Origin: Bog-375 sp049587755
Lineage (GTDB): Bacteria > Acidobacteriota > Terriglobia > Bryobacterales > Bryobacteraceae
DNA length: 64,000 bases
NCBI GenBank assembly: GCA_049587755.1
Contig: JBAVEN010000026.1
Coordinates: forward strand, 11,344 to 75,343
Direction of reading: 5' to 3'
The position numbers were made by a program, and so were the translations under genes. Below the pieces are notes generated by a model. That model had not been told where the DNA came from. It made no database searches and saw only the letters and a list, made by a program, of their open reading frames with translations. Position 1 is the first letter of the stretch, and each line of letters opens with the position of its first letter. This document shows positions 42,927-51,683 of this stretch, one piece after another.

Positions 42927-44063
42927 ATGCAACTTACCGAAGTCGAAAAAAGGCACTTTGAGCAGCGCGGATATTCGCGCCGCAGTTTTGGGCGTCTGGC
43001 TACTTTGTTAGCGGCCGGGTCCAGCCTTCCGTTCTATAACGAACCGGCATTGGCGCAGTTGTCCAAAATTGATAACGCGCCGCCGGATGCGGTGATGATC
43101 AATGCCAACGAGAACCCTCTCGGACCTTGTCCGGAGGCGCGCGAGGCGATGGTCAACATCATTCCGCGGGGCGGCCGTTACCTGTTCGGTGAAACCGACC
43201 GGCTGGCGAACCTTCTGGCTGCACAGGAACAACTGCGACAGAATTACGTGACCATCTACGCCGGATCGAGCGCGCCCCTGCATCAGTCCGTGCTGGCGTT
43301 CACCTCTCCTACCAAGGCTTTCGTCACCGCAGATCCGGGTTACGAAGCCGGTGAGCGCGCCGCACGATTCATCGGCGCCCGGGTGGCGCGGATTCCGCTG
43401 ACCAAGGACTATGCCCACGACGTGAAGGCGATGGCGGCGGTTCCGGATGCCGGTCTCATCTACATTTGCAATCCCAATAATCCGACCGGGACGCTAACGC
43501 CGAAGGCGGACATCGAGTGGCTCGTCGCCAATAAGCCGAAGGACGCGGTGGTGATGATCGACGAAGCGTACACCCACATCGCCGGCGCTCCGTTCAACAC
43601 CGACCTGGTGGCGGCGGACAAGGACGTGGTGGTGCTGCGCACGTTTTCCAAGATCTACGGCATGGCCGGATTGCGCGCCGGCGCGGCGCTGGCACGGCCG
43701 AACCTGCTCGAGAAGGTGGGGGGATTCAGCGCCGGGATGATGCCGATCACTGCCATGGTGGCGGCCTCGGCCAGCCTCGAGTCCAAAACCCTGGTGCCCG
43801 AGCGTCGCAAAAAGATCGGCCAGGTGCGCTGCGACGTATTCTCGTTTCTCGATAAGCACAACTTCCAGTATGTGCCTTCGGTTTCCAACTGTTTCATGGT
43901 CAATGTCAAGCAGCCGGGCCGCAACATCATCATGGCGATGCGCAAAGAGAAGGTCTATATCGGACGGGTTTGGCCGAGCTGGCCCACGTATGTGCGGGTG
44001 ACCGTGGGCACCGCCGACGAAATGGAAAAATTCCAAGCCGCTTTTCTGAAAGTCATGGCCTGA
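42927..44063 (+). CDS. Tat-exported histidinol-phosphate aminotransferase-like enzyme
   Basis: A 378-residue class I/II PLP enzyme, ATG after AAAGGAGATCC. Residues 1-42 hold a twin-arginine signal (YSRRSFGRLATLLAAGSSLPF). The core is HisC-like: ANENPLGPCPEAREAM, ICNPNNPTGTLT, VVMIDEAYTHI and the PLP lysine K242 in RTFSKIYGMAGLRAG. Cytoplasmic HisC has no signal, so this enzyme probably acts in the periplasm on another amino acid substrate, folded with its cofactor before export. No his genes are nearby. Confidence 0.9.
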   Translation: MQLTEVEKRHFEQRGYSRRSFGRLATLLAAGSSLPFYNEPALAQLSKIDNAPPDAVMINANENPLGPCPEAREAMVNIIPRGGRYLFGETDRLANLLAAQEQLRQNYVTIYAGSSAPLHQSVLAFTSPTKAFVTADPGYEAGERAARFIGARVARIPLTKDYAHDVKAMAAVPDAGLIYICNPNNPTGTLTPKADIEWLVANKPKDAVVMIDEAYTHIAGAPFNTDLVAADKDVVVLRTFSKIYGMAGLRAGAALARPNLLEKVGGFSAGMMPITAMVAASASLESKTLVPERRKKIGQVRCDVFSFLDKHNFQYVPSVSNCFMVNVKQPGRNIIMAMRKEKVYIGRVWPSWPTYVRVTVGTADEMEKFQAAFLKVMA

Positions 44064-44330
44064 CGCGCGCTGCGCGCTCTGGTGCACCGCCGCGAAAACA
44101 TTTGGACACAGCGCGTTTTATGCACAAGTTTGGCACATGCCGCGCCCGGTAACTGGCACATCCGCTTGCGCCAAAAAACTGTTGAAAAGGATCTCCGGTG
44201 CGCAATTCCCGCTGGCGCTGAAGGCGCCGCTTGCGATACAAACAGGTAGACGCATCAGGCGGCAAGCGCAGCCGTCCTGGCAAATCTCGGGGGAGGTAGC
44301 CAGGGCGGTTGCGCAAGCCGCAGTGCTCTC

Positions 44331-44600
44331 CTAAGTGTCCGTTTCGTTCGGATTCGTGGCACCCGCTTCGTCAGGACCGCCAAGATCGTCCCGGTGGACC
44401 CGTCGGCTTTGCCGCACTTCCAACACGTGTCCTGCTCCCGGCTGGATGATTTGCTGGACGCCAAGGGCGGCGTTGCCGAGGGCGTTCGGGTTCGCCTTCT
44501 TGTGCATGTAGAAGAGCCACCCCTTTGTTTCCATCCAGAGAGCCAAACGATGCAGCCCGTACACGCCGATCAGGAGACCGGCAATGATTAGCCAGGTCAT
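44331..44600 (-). CDS. Small hypothetical membrane protein
   Basis: An 89-residue protein with one N-terminal membrane helix (MTWLIIAGLLIGVYGLHRLALWM) and a soluble tail (NPNALGNAALGVQQIIQPGAGHVLEVRQSRRVH). It starts 24 bases after the ilvE stop on the same strand, so co-transcription is likely. The 267 bases beyond it, up to the aminotransferase, contain nothing recognisable. Confidence 0.65.
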   Translation of the reverse strand: MTWLIIAGLLIGVYGLHRLALWMETKGWLFYMHKKANPNALGNAALGVQQIIQPGAGHVLEVRQSRRVHRDDLGGPDEAGATNPNETDT

Positions 44601-44624
44601 CGCGGTGCAGGTTCCTGGGGTCGC

Positions 44625-45572
44625 TTACTGCGCAGCCACCGGCTGCCGCGCCTCAACCGGCGACAGCCAGCCGTGCGTATCGGGCCGGCTGCCGTCGATG
44701 ACGGCGAAAAACGCCTTCTGCAGCTTCTCGGCGATGGGGCCGCGGCGTCCCTTGCCGACGGTAATGCGGTCCACCGAGCGGATGGGTGTAATCTCCGCGG
44801 CGGTGCCGGACAAGAACGCCTCGTCGGCGATGTAAAGCATCTCGCGCGGTACTTCAGATTCCTTAACCGGAATCTCGAGTTCACGCGCCAGGGTAAGAAC
44901 CGTGTCGCGGGTAATTCCGGGCAGCACCGACGCTCCCAGTGGCGGGGTGTGGATCACGCCGTCCCGCACTACGAACACGTTTTCGCCGGAACCTTCGCTC
45001 ACGTAGCCGGCGGTATTGAGCGCGATGCCCTCGGCGTAGCCATTGGCGATGGCTTCCATCTTGATGAGCTGCGAGTTCATGTAATTCGCGCCGGCTTTGG
45101 CCAGCGCGGGCAGCGTGTTGGGCGCCAGCCGGTTCCAGCTCGAAACGCACACGTCCACCCCCTGCGCCAGGGCCTCTTCCCCCAGATACTTGCCCCACTC
45201 CCAGCAGGCGATGTAGACATCGATCGGATTGGCGAGCGGGTTCACTCCAACCTCGCCGTAGCCCCGGAACGCGATCGGACGCAGGTAGCACGCGTTCATT
45301 CGATTCACCCGCACCAGCTCCAGCATCGCCTCTTCCAGTTGCGCCGCCGTGAAGCCCAGCGGCTCCATGCGATAGACTTTGGCGGAATCGAGCATGCGCC
45401 GCACGTGTTCGCGCAGCCGGAAGACGGCTGGCCCGTTCGGCGTGGCATAGCAGCGGATGCCTTCAAACACCGAGCTGCCATAATGCAACACGTGGGAGAG
45501 CACGTGTACGGTGGCGTCTTCCCACTTGATGAAACGGCCGTTGTGCCAGATTTTTTCGGTGGGTTTTAGCAT
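44625..45572 (-). CDS. ilvE: Branched-chain amino acid aminotransferase
   Basis: A 315-residue class IV PLP enzyme. KIWHNGRFIKWEDATVHVLSHVLHYGSSVFEGIRCY is the characteristic N-terminus, YMNSQLIKMEAIANGYAEGIAL holds the PLP lysine and GSGENVFVVRDG the cofactor site. It makes Val, Leu and Ile from their keto acids with glutamate. A cytoplasmic form, contrasting with the exported aminotransferase 560 bases away. Confidence 0.96.
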   Translation of the reverse strand: MLKPTEKIWHNGRFIKWEDATVHVLSHVLHYGSSVFEGIRCYATPNGPAVFRLREHVRRMLDSAKVYRMEPLGFTAAQLEEAMLELVRVNRMNACYLRPIAFRGYGEVGVNPLANPIDVYIACWEWGKYLGEEALAQGVDVCVSSWNRLAPNTLPALAKAGANYMNSQLIKMEAIANGYAEGIALNTAGYVSEGSGENVFVVRDGVIHTPPLGASVLPGITRDTVLTLARELEIPVKESEVPREMLYIADEAFLSGTAAEITPIRSVDRITVGKGRRGPIAEKLQKAFFAVIDGSRPDTHGWLSPVEARQPVAAQ

Positions 45573-45579
45573 GGCTTAA

Positions 45580-45777
45580 TTATAGCGGTTTCGGTTCGCC
45601 GCGCCGAGGCCGGAATAGGCGATCCAGGCCGGTGCGGGATCCGATTCCATGACCGCGGCGCCACTCTTCGGCTACTCCACCGGGATCGCCATCCCACCCA
45701 ACGCGGTGGTAGTCGCATTCGAGCGGCATTGCTTCCCAGCGGCGCTGGTCGCAGTACGCCTCCAGCTTTACTTTCAT
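45580..45777 (-). CDS. Possible small hypothetical protein
   Basis: A 65-residue frame (MKVKLEAYCDQRRWEAMPLECDYHRVGWDG...) that ends seven bases before ilvE. The charged, non-repetitive composition is protein-like, but the C-terminal part is Arg/Gly-rich and no motif or family is recognised. It could be an ilvE leader region instead. Confidence 0.35.
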   Translation of the reverse strand: MKVKLEAYCDQRRWEAMPLECDYHRVGWDGDPGGVAEEWRRGHGIGSRTGLDRLFRPRRGEPKPL

Positions 45778-45808
45778 GGCTCCGGGATGCTAGCCTAAGT
45801 GTCTCATA

Positions 45809-47113
45809 ATGCGTACAGTTGACTTGATCCAGCGCAAGCGCGACGGCGAAGAGCTCGCCCCTGAGGAAATTGAATTTCTGGTGGATGGCTACACCTCCGG
45901 CGCAATACCGGACTACCAGATGTCCGCGTTTCTGATGGCCGTGTTCTATTCGGGCATGACCGACCGCGAGATCAGCCGCCTCACCGAGTGCATGTTACGG
46001 TCCGGCGAAACGGCGGACCTTTCCGCCATCCCTGGCGTCAAAGTGGACAAGCACTCCACCGGCGGAGTGGGCGACAAAACCAGCCTGATTGTGGCGCCCT
46101 TGGCTGCCGCGGCGGGCGTGGTGGTGCCGATGATGTCCGGCCGCGCGCTGGGCCACACCGGCGGCACGCTCGACAAGCTGGAATCGATTCCCGGTTTCCG
46201 CACCAACCTTTCGAGCGATGAGTTTCAACAGCAGCTTTCCGAGCTGGGCCTGTGTTTCATCGGGCAGACCGACCAGTTCGCGCCCGCCGACCGCAAGCTC
46301 TACGCGCTGCGCGACGTCACCGGCACGGTGGAATCGGTTCCGCTGATTGCCTCTTCCATCATGTCCAAGAAACTCGCCGAGGGCGTGGACGCCCTGGTGC
46401 TGGATGTCAAGGTGGGTAGCGGCGCGTTCATGAAGAAGCAGGTGGATGCGCGCCGCCTGGCGCAAGCCATGGTGGGCATCGGCCGCCGCATGGACAAAAA
46501 GGTCCAGGCGCTGATTACCGACATGAACCAGCCGCTGGGTTACGCCGTTGGCAACGCCCTGGAAGTGATGGAGGCGTCGCAAACGCTGCAGAACGCCGGC
46601 CCGGCTGACCTGACCAAGCTGTGCCTGGAGCTGGCCTCGCGCATGATCTTCCTCGGTAAGAAAGCGGCCACCCTGGAAGAGGCGCGCCTGGCCGCCGAAA
46701 GCCACCTGGTGGATGGCTCGGCCTACAAGAAGTTCAAGGAAGTGGTAGCCGCGCAGGGCGGCAACCCGCAGGCACTGGACAATTTTGTGCTGCTGCCCAA
46801 TGCCACTGGCGCGCGCGAGATCGCTTCGCCCCGCGCCGGCTATGTAAGCGCCATCGACGCCGAGGATATTGGCATCGCTTCCAACATGATTGGCGCCGGC
46901 CGCGATAAGAAGGAGGATTCTATCGACCCCGCCGTCGGGATCATCCTGGAGGTCAAGGCTGGCGAAAAAGTGGATGCGGGCAGCATCCTCTGCCGGCTCT
47001 ATTACACCAAGGAAGACCGAGTGGAGGAAGCCGCCGAAAAAGTGGAGGATGCTTTCCACATCTCCGCCCAGCGGCCCGACGAGCGCGAATTGATTCTCGA
47101 GGTGGTCGGATAG
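45809..47113 (+). CDS. Pyrimidine-nucleoside (thymidine) phosphorylase
   Basis: A 434-residue enzyme of the DeoA/Pdp family: MRTVDLIQRKRDGEELAPEEIEFLVDGYTSG, the phosphate site KHSTGGVGDKTSLIVAP and the nucleoside site DKLESIPGFRTNLSSDEF. It splits pyrimidine nucleosides to base and (deoxy)ribose 1-phosphate. Length fits both DeoA and Pdp, and I cannot separate the two by eye. First gene of a five-gene nucleoside salvage operon; two bases separate it from nupC. Confidence 0.93.
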   Translation: MRTVDLIQRKRDGEELAPEEIEFLVDGYTSGAIPDYQMSAFLMAVFYSGMTDREISRLTECMLRSGETADLSAIPGVKVDKHSTGGVGDKTSLIVAPLAAAAGVVVPMMSGRALGHTGGTLDKLESIPGFRTNLSSDEFQQQLSELGLCFIGQTDQFAPADRKLYALRDVTGTVESVPLIASSIMSKKLAEGVDALVLDVKVGSGAFMKKQVDARRLAQAMVGIGRRMDKKVQALITDMNQPLGYAVGNALEVMEASQTLQNAGPADLTKLCLELASRMIFLGKKAATLEEARLAAESHLVDGSAYKKFKEVVAAQGGNPQALDNFVLLPNATGAREIASPRAGYVSAIDAEDIGIASNMIGAGRDKKEDSIDPAVGIILEVKAGEKVDAGSILCRLYYTKEDRVEEAAEKVEDAFHISAQRPDERELILEVVG

Positions 47114-47115
47114 AA

Positions 47116-48339
47116 ATGGGCCGTTTCACCGGTCTGCTCGGGCTGGTGGCCATTCTCGGCGTGGCCTGGCTGTTTTCCCAGCACAGGCGCGCCATCAAAC
47201 CGCGCATCCTGCTCTGGGGGCTGAGCCTGCAGATTCTCTTTGCGCTGCTGGTGCTCAAAACCGATCTCGGTAAGGTGTTCCAGGCCATCGGCGCCGGCGT
47301 CAATGCCATGCTTGGCTATACCGAGGCCGGCAGCGAATTCGTCTTCGGCCCGATGGGCAAAAGCAGCGGCGGCTTCGGCGTGGTATTTGCGTTTCAGGTT
47401 TTGCCGATCATCGTTTTCATTGCCTCGTTTTTCGCCATCCTGTATTACCTGGGCATCATGCAATGGGTGGTGCGCGGCATGGCCATCGGGATGCAGAAGG
47501 TGATGGGCGTAAGCGGCGCGGAATCGCTCAACGTGGCGGCCAGCATCTTCATGGGGCAGACCGAAGCGCCCCTCACCATCCGCCCGTTTCTGGCCGGACT
47601 CACCGAATCCGAGCTGTTCACCGTCATGACCTGCGGCATGGCGCACGTCTCCGGTTCGGTGATGGCCGCCTATGTGAAAATCGCCGGCGTCTCCATCACC
47701 CATCTGCTCACCGCCGTTATCATGACCGCGCCCGCCACGATCCTGCTATCCAAGATGCTGGTGCCGGAAACCGGCGTTCCGGCCACCGCGGGCAAGGTGG
47801 AAGTGAAGGTGGAAAAGACCGCCGTCAACGTCATCGACGCGGCTGCGCAAGGCGCCGGCGACGGTCTCCACCTGGCTCTGAATGTCGCTGGCATGCTGAT
47901 CGCCTTTCTGGCGCTGATTGCCATGGTGAACGGAATTCTCGGCGGCCTTCATGGCCTGCGCGGCATGAGCTGGCTGCCGGTTTCGCTGGAACAGATTTTC
48001 GGCGTGGTGTTCGCGCCGGTGGCGTTCCTGCTGGGCGTGCCCTGGAAAGACGCGTCCACCATCGGCAACCTGCTGGGCACGCGCCTGGTGCTCAATGAAT
48101 TCGTCGCGTTTCTCAAGCTGGGCCCGATGAAGGCGACTCTGGATCCGCGCTCCTTCGTCATCGCCACTTACGCGCTCTGCGGTTTCGCCAATTTCAGCTC
48201 CATAGCCATCCAGATTGGCGGCATTGGCGCGCTGGCGCCGAACCGGAAGTCCGACCTGGCGCGTCTTGGCCTGCGCGCTGTGGCGGCTGGGACCATGGCC
48301 AACTTTATGTCAGCCTGTATCGCGGGAATGATTCTATGA
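47116..48339 (+). CDS. nupC: Concentrative nucleoside transporter, NupC/CNT family
   Basis: A 407-residue membrane protein with about 10 helices and CNT hallmarks: GAGVNAMLGYTEAGSEFVFG, VLPIIVFIASFFAILYYLG, SIFMGQTEAPLTIRPFL and FVIATYALCGFANFSSIAIQIGG. CNT proteins import nucleosides with protons or sodium. It lies between two nucleoside phosphorylase genes and overlaps punA by four bases, so uptake and phosphorolysis are made together. Confidence 0.96.
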   Translation: MGRFTGLLGLVAILGVAWLFSQHRRAIKPRILLWGLSLQILFALLVLKTDLGKVFQAIGAGVNAMLGYTEAGSEFVFGPMGKSSGGFGVVFAFQVLPIIVFIASFFAILYYLGIMQWVVRGMAIGMQKVMGVSGAESLNVAASIFMGQTEAPLTIRPFLAGLTESELFTVMTCGMAHVSGSVMAAYVKIAGVSITHLLTAVIMTAPATILLSKMLVPETGVPATAGKVEVKVEKTAVNVIDAAAQGAGDGLHLALNVAGMLIAFLALIAMVNGILGGLHGLRGMSWLPVSLEQIFGVVFAPVAFLLGVPWKDASTIGNLLGTRLVLNEFVAFLKLGPMKATLDPRSFVIATYALCGFANFSSIAIQIGGIGALAPNRKSDLARLGLRAVAAGTMANFMSACIAGMIL

Positions 48340-49154
48340 TTGCGGAAGCCAAATCTTTACTGGAACGCCGCACCGCCCTGCGCCCGGCCATCGGCGTCGT
48401 GCTGGGCAGCGGCCTGGGCGCGTTCGCCGATCAGTTGAGCGACCGGGCCGTTATTCCGTACGCCGAAATTCCCGGCTGGCCTGTCTCCACCGCCGCCGGC
48501 CATGCGGGCAAACTGGTGATCGGCAAATTGGACGCGCTGCCCATCGCCGTCATGGCGGGGCGCGCCCACTTATACGAAGGATACTCGCCCGCGCAGGTGG
48601 TGTTCCCGGTCCGCGCGCTGCACGCATTCGGCGTGCGATCGCTGGTCTTCACCAACGCCGCCGGCGGCATCAACGGCTCGCTCGAACAGGGCTGCCTGGT
48701 GCTGATTTCGGACCACATCAACCTGCAGGGATCGAACCCGCTGGCCGGCCCCAACGACGATGCGCTCGGCCCCCGCTTTCCCGACATGTCGGAAGCGTAC
48801 TCGCGCCAGTATCGCGAGATCGCCAAGAGCGTGGCGCTGGAGCAATGCATCTTCATGCCCGAAGGCGTCTACGCCGGCATGCTAGGGCCCAGCTACGAAA
48901 CCCCCGCCGAGATTCGCTTCCTGCGCGCTATCGGCGCGGACGTCGTGGGCATGTCCACCGTGGCCGAGGTGATCGCCGCCAACCACATGGGGATGAAAGT
49001 GCTGGCTGTTTCCTGCGTCACCAACATGGCGGCCGATATAGGCAAACGGAAGATCGATCACCAAGAAGTGCTCGAAACCGGCGCCTCGGTTCGCGATACC
49101 CTGGTGAAGTTCCTGCGAGCCCTGCTGCCCCGTTTGGACGAGAATGAAGCGTAG
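48336..49154 (+). CDS. punA: Purine nucleoside phosphorylase
   Basis: A 272-residue trimeric-type PNP: GVVLGSGLGAFADQL, VMAGRAHLYEGYSPAQVVFPVRAL, NAAGGINGSLEQGCLVLISDHINLQG and the end GMKVLAVSCVTNMAADIGKRKIDHQEV with the base-binding Asn. It converts purine nucleosides to base plus ribose 1-phosphate. The ATG overlaps the nupC stop (ATGA). Confidence 0.96.
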   Translation: MIAEAKSLLERRTALRPAIGVVLGSGLGAFADQLSDRAVIPYAEIPGWPVSTAAGHAGKLVIGKLDALPIAVMAGRAHLYEGYSPAQVVFPVRALHAFGVRSLVFTNAAGGINGSLEQGCLVLISDHINLQGSNPLAGPNDDALGPRFPDMSEAYSRQYREIAKSVALEQCIFMPEGVYAGMLGPSYETPAEIRFLRAIGADVVGMSTVAEVIAANHMGMKVLAVSCVTNMAADIGKRKIDHQEVLETGASVRDTLVKFLRALLPRLDENEA

Positions 49155-49199
49155 CGCCGGGGCGGGCCTGCACGCCCGCACAACCGGCCGGTTGATCCG

Positions 49200-49586
49200 A
49201 TGACCGATCCACTCCTCGCCGCCGCCCTTGCCGCCCGCCGACACGCCTTCGCGCCATACTCGAAATTCCAGGTCGGCGCCGCCATTGAGGACTCGGCCGG
49301 CCGCATCCACACCGGTTGCAACGTCGAGAACGCCACTTATGGGCTCACCGTATGCGCCGAGCGCGTGGCCGTGTTCAAAGCCATCTCCGAGGGCGTTCGC
49401 CAGTTCCGCCGCGTCGCCGTGGCCGCCGATACCGACTCTCTCACGCCGCCCTGCGGCGCCTGCCGCCAGATCCTCTGGGAGTTTTGCGGCGATGTCGAGA
49501 TTGTGCTGGTCAACCCGCGCGGCAAAACCGAAACGTATCAAATGCGCGATCTCTTCCCCAAGCCGTTCGATGCGTCGTATCTGTAG
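49200..49586 (+). CDS. cdd: Cytidine deaminase
   Basis: A 128-residue homotetrameric-type cytidine deaminase with the zinc motifs GCNVENATYGLTVCAERVAVF and TPPCGACRQILWEF (Cys, Glu and the PCxxC pair). It converts cytidine and deoxycytidine to uridines, feeding the phosphorylase at 45809. It starts 45 bases after punA and its 3' end overlaps the next gene by 17 bases. Confidence 0.96.
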   Translation: MTDPLLAAALAARRHAFAPYSKFQVGAAIEDSAGRIHTGCNVENATYGLTVCAERVAVFKAISEGVRQFRRVAVAADTDSLTPPCGACRQILWEFCGDVEIVLVNPRGKTETYQMRDLFPKPFDASYL

Positions 49587-50940
49587 CTTCTTCTTATTCG
49601 TCTTCGCGCTTTCGGCCGAACAGGCCGATTGGATCTGGAGCGCGCGCTACATCATCACTGAAGACTCGGGCGCTCGCGTGATCGAAAACGGCGCCGTGGC
49701 CGTGCGCGGCGCGCGCATCGTGGCCATCGGTCCGCGCGCCGCCATCGACGCCCGTTTCGTGGCGCGGCAGCGCCTGGACCGCCCGAACGCCATCCTCGCC
49801 CCCGGCCTGATCGACACTCACACGCATGCGGCCATGTCGCTCTTTCGCGGCATCGCCAACGACCTTCGACTGCAGGATTGGCTCGAGAAGTTTATCTTCC
49901 CCGCCGAAGCCAAGAACGTAACCCCTGATTTCGTCCGCTGGGGAACGCGCCTGGGGTGTCTCGAAATGCTGCTCGGCGGCACCACCACGTTCACCGACAT
50001 GTACTATTTCGAGGATGTGGTGGCCGAGGCGGCCAAGGAAGCCGGCATGCGCGGCGTGCTGGGCGAAACCATCATCGGCTTCCCCGTGCCAGACAACAAA
50101 ACGCCCGCCGACGCGCTACGCTTCACCGAACGCTACTTGACGCGGTTTGCGGGCGATCCGCTGATTGTTCCCGCCGTGGCGCCGCACGCGCTTTACACCA
50201 ATTCCGATGAAACCCTCAAAGCCGCGCGCTCGCTCGCCAATCGCTTTCACGCACCGCTGGTTATTCATGTGGCCGAGACCAAAAAAGAGTTCGACGACGA
50301 AATGGCCAAGCGGCACACCACGCCCGTCGGCACGCTCGATAACCTCGGCGTCTTCAACGGACGCACCGTGGCCGCGCACTGTGTCTGGGTGACCGAAGCG
50401 GACATGGCGATTCTGAAGGCACGCGGCGTCGGTGTGGCGCATTGCCCTTCGAGCAATATGATGCTGGCCAGCGGCGTGGCGCCGGTGGTGCGCATGCTGG
50501 CGCTGGGCATCAACGTTGGCTTAGGGCCCGACGGCCCGGCGGGCAGCAACAACGACTTCAACATGTTCGAGGAGATGGACCTAGCAGCCAAGCTGCAAAA
50601 AGTCACCGCGCGGGACCCGCAGGCGCTTTCCGCCGCCACTGCGCTCGCCATGGCCACTATCGGCGGCGCGCGCGTGCTCGGCATGGAAAAGGAAATCGGC
50701 TCGCTCGAACCCGGCAAGCTCGCCGATATGATCGTGGTCCGCCTGGACCGTCCCAACGCCGTGCCCCTTTACGACCCAATCTCGCAAATGGTCTACGCGC
50801 TCAAAGCCGAAGACGTCCGCGACGTGATGGTGAACGGCAAGCCGGTAGTGCGCGACGGAGCCATCCTCACGCTGAACGAACCGCTGATCCTCGCCAAAGC
50901 CCGCGAGTATCGCGACAAGATCCGCGCTTCGCTGCGATAA
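49570..50940 (+). CDS. Exported amidohydrolase, MTA/SAH deaminase family-like
   Basis: A 456-residue protein. Residues 1-16 (MRRICSFFLFVFALSA) form a short signal peptide, followed by an amidohydrolase: metal site DTHTHAAMSLF, substrate/metal residues VIHVAETKKEF and AAHCVWV, and GLGPDGPAGSNNDFNMFEEM. The subgroup includes S-adenosylhomocysteine/5'-methylthioadenosine deaminase, TrzA and SsnA. Its place in a nucleoside operon favours an adenosine-like deaminase. The ATG at 49570 lies inside cdd. Confidence 0.85.
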   Translation: MRRICSFFLFVFALSAEQADWIWSARYIITEDSGARVIENGAVAVRGARIVAIGPRAAIDARFVARQRLDRPNAILAPGLIDTHTHAAMSLFRGIANDLRLQDWLEKFIFPAEAKNVTPDFVRWGTRLGCLEMLLGGTTTFTDMYYFEDVVAEAAKEAGMRGVLGETIIGFPVPDNKTPADALRFTERYLTRFAGDPLIVPAVAPHALYTNSDETLKAARSLANRFHAPLVIHVAETKKEFDDEMAKRHTTPVGTLDNLGVFNGRTVAAHCVWVTEADMAILKARGVGVAHCPSSNMMLASGVAPVVRMLALGINVGLGPDGPAGSNNDFNMFEEMDLAAKLQKVTARDPQALSAATALAMATIGGARVLGMEKEIGSLEPGKLADMIVVRLDRPNAVPLYDPISQMVYALKAEDVRDVMVNGKPVVRDGAILTLNEPLILAKAREYRDKIRASLR

Positions 50941-50946
50941 AGCTGA

Positions 50947-51221
50947 GTGGGGCAGTTGTCCCGCCTGCCAACCGATGCGCCATCCGCTCCGTTGAAAACC
51001 GCGCGTGCAGCTTTGTGGGGCAGCTTGGTAAGCTGCGGTCCGACTGCCAATCGGACCACGCTGCGGTTATCAACCGCAGCGCAGGATGGCATCCGCCAGG
51101 AAGCCGCGCTAGCTGGTACGCTCTCTGCCGTTGCTGCGTCCTGCCTACCGCACTGAACCGATTTTCATCCCTTAGGAAGGGCCGCAGGCCCATGTGCGCT
51201 CCCTGACGGCCGCGGCTCCGA
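50947..51221. repeat. Cluster of short palindromic dispersed repeats
   Basis: Between the amidohydrolase and PadR genes there is no gene. Two GTGGGGCAG-led units (50947 and 51013) contain self-complementary segments such as GCAGCTTGG/TAAGCTGC and GGTCCGACTGCCAATCGGACC-like hairpins, and a copy of the CCTGACGG repeat follows at 51196. GTGGGGCAG also begins repeats at 59881 and 62468. Confidence 0.55.
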
Positions 51222-51282
51222 GGCAACATCGTCCGGAGCCGCGCGCCTAAGCAAGCGGTTGTGCTCATTCCGCCTCCTCCCC

Positions 51283-51311
51283 TTGACATTCTACTGGAAT
51301 CCGCCTATCCT
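51283..51311 (+). promoter_or_regulatory. PadR gene promoter
   Basis: A perfect -35 box TTGACA (51283-51288), a 17-base spacer and TATCCT (51306-51311) as -10. The expected start of transcription is within a few bases of the ATG at 51321, so the message would be leaderless or nearly so. Confidence 0.8.
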
Positions 51312-51325
51312 TCACCTAGAATGTC
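51285..51325. promoter_or_regulatory. PadR operator: perfect inverted repeat over promoter and start
   Basis: GACATTCTA (51285-51293) and TAGAATGTC (51317-51325) are exact inverted 9-base arms, 23 bases apart. One overlaps the -35 box and the other covers the start codon. Simultaneous binding would shut the promoter, which fits autorepression by the encoded PadR protein. Confidence 0.65.
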
Positions 51326-51683
51326 TACTAAAAGCGACGACAGCCGCATCGAACTGCTGCAGGGCACGCTCGACCTGCTGATTCTGCGCACGCTGCTGTT
51401 CGGGCGGGCACATGGACATGCGATTTCGAAGGCCATCGAGCACAACTCCGAGGACGTACTCCAGGTGGAGCAGGGGTCGCTCTACCCGGCGCTGCACCGC
51501 CTCATCCGGCGCGGCTGGATTGCGGTGGAAGAAGGCATTTCCGAGAACAACCGGCGGGCCAAGTATTACCGCCTCACCGCAAAAGGCCGCAGGCAGCTCC
51601 GGGCGGAAACCACCAGGTGGGAAAAGCTCGCCCGCGCCATCGGCCGCATCCTCAGGCCAGCGGGCGAGGAGAGCAAGCCGTGA
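51321..51683 (+). CDS. PadR family transcriptional regulator of the ABC permease
   Basis: A 120-residue winged-helix protein: LLQGTLDLLILRTLLFGRAHGHAISKAIE, QGSLYPALHRLIRRGWI and the wing AKYYRLTAKGRRQL. PadR proteins are usually ligand-released repressors. The ATG at 51321 lies within the right arm of the operator. The stop overlaps the permease GTG start (GTGA), so regulator and permease are translationally coupled, as often seen for Acidobacterial permeases of this type. Confidence 0.93.
   Translation: MSTKSDDSRIELLQGTLDLLILRTLLFGRAHGHAISKAIEHNSEDVLQVEQGSLYPALHRLIRRGWIAVEEGISENNRRAKYYRLTAKGRRQLRAETTRWEKLARAIGRILRPAGEESKP

Noticed and set aside
44130..44180. Possible sigma-54 promoter (CTGGCACATCCGCTTGC)
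   Set aside because: The spacing between the GG and GC elements is 11 instead of 10, and no plus-strand gene starts nearby.
50947..51221. CRISPR-like repeats between the amidohydrolase and PadR genes
   Set aside because: The units differ in length and sequence and are not regularly spaced; they are dispersed palindromic repeats.
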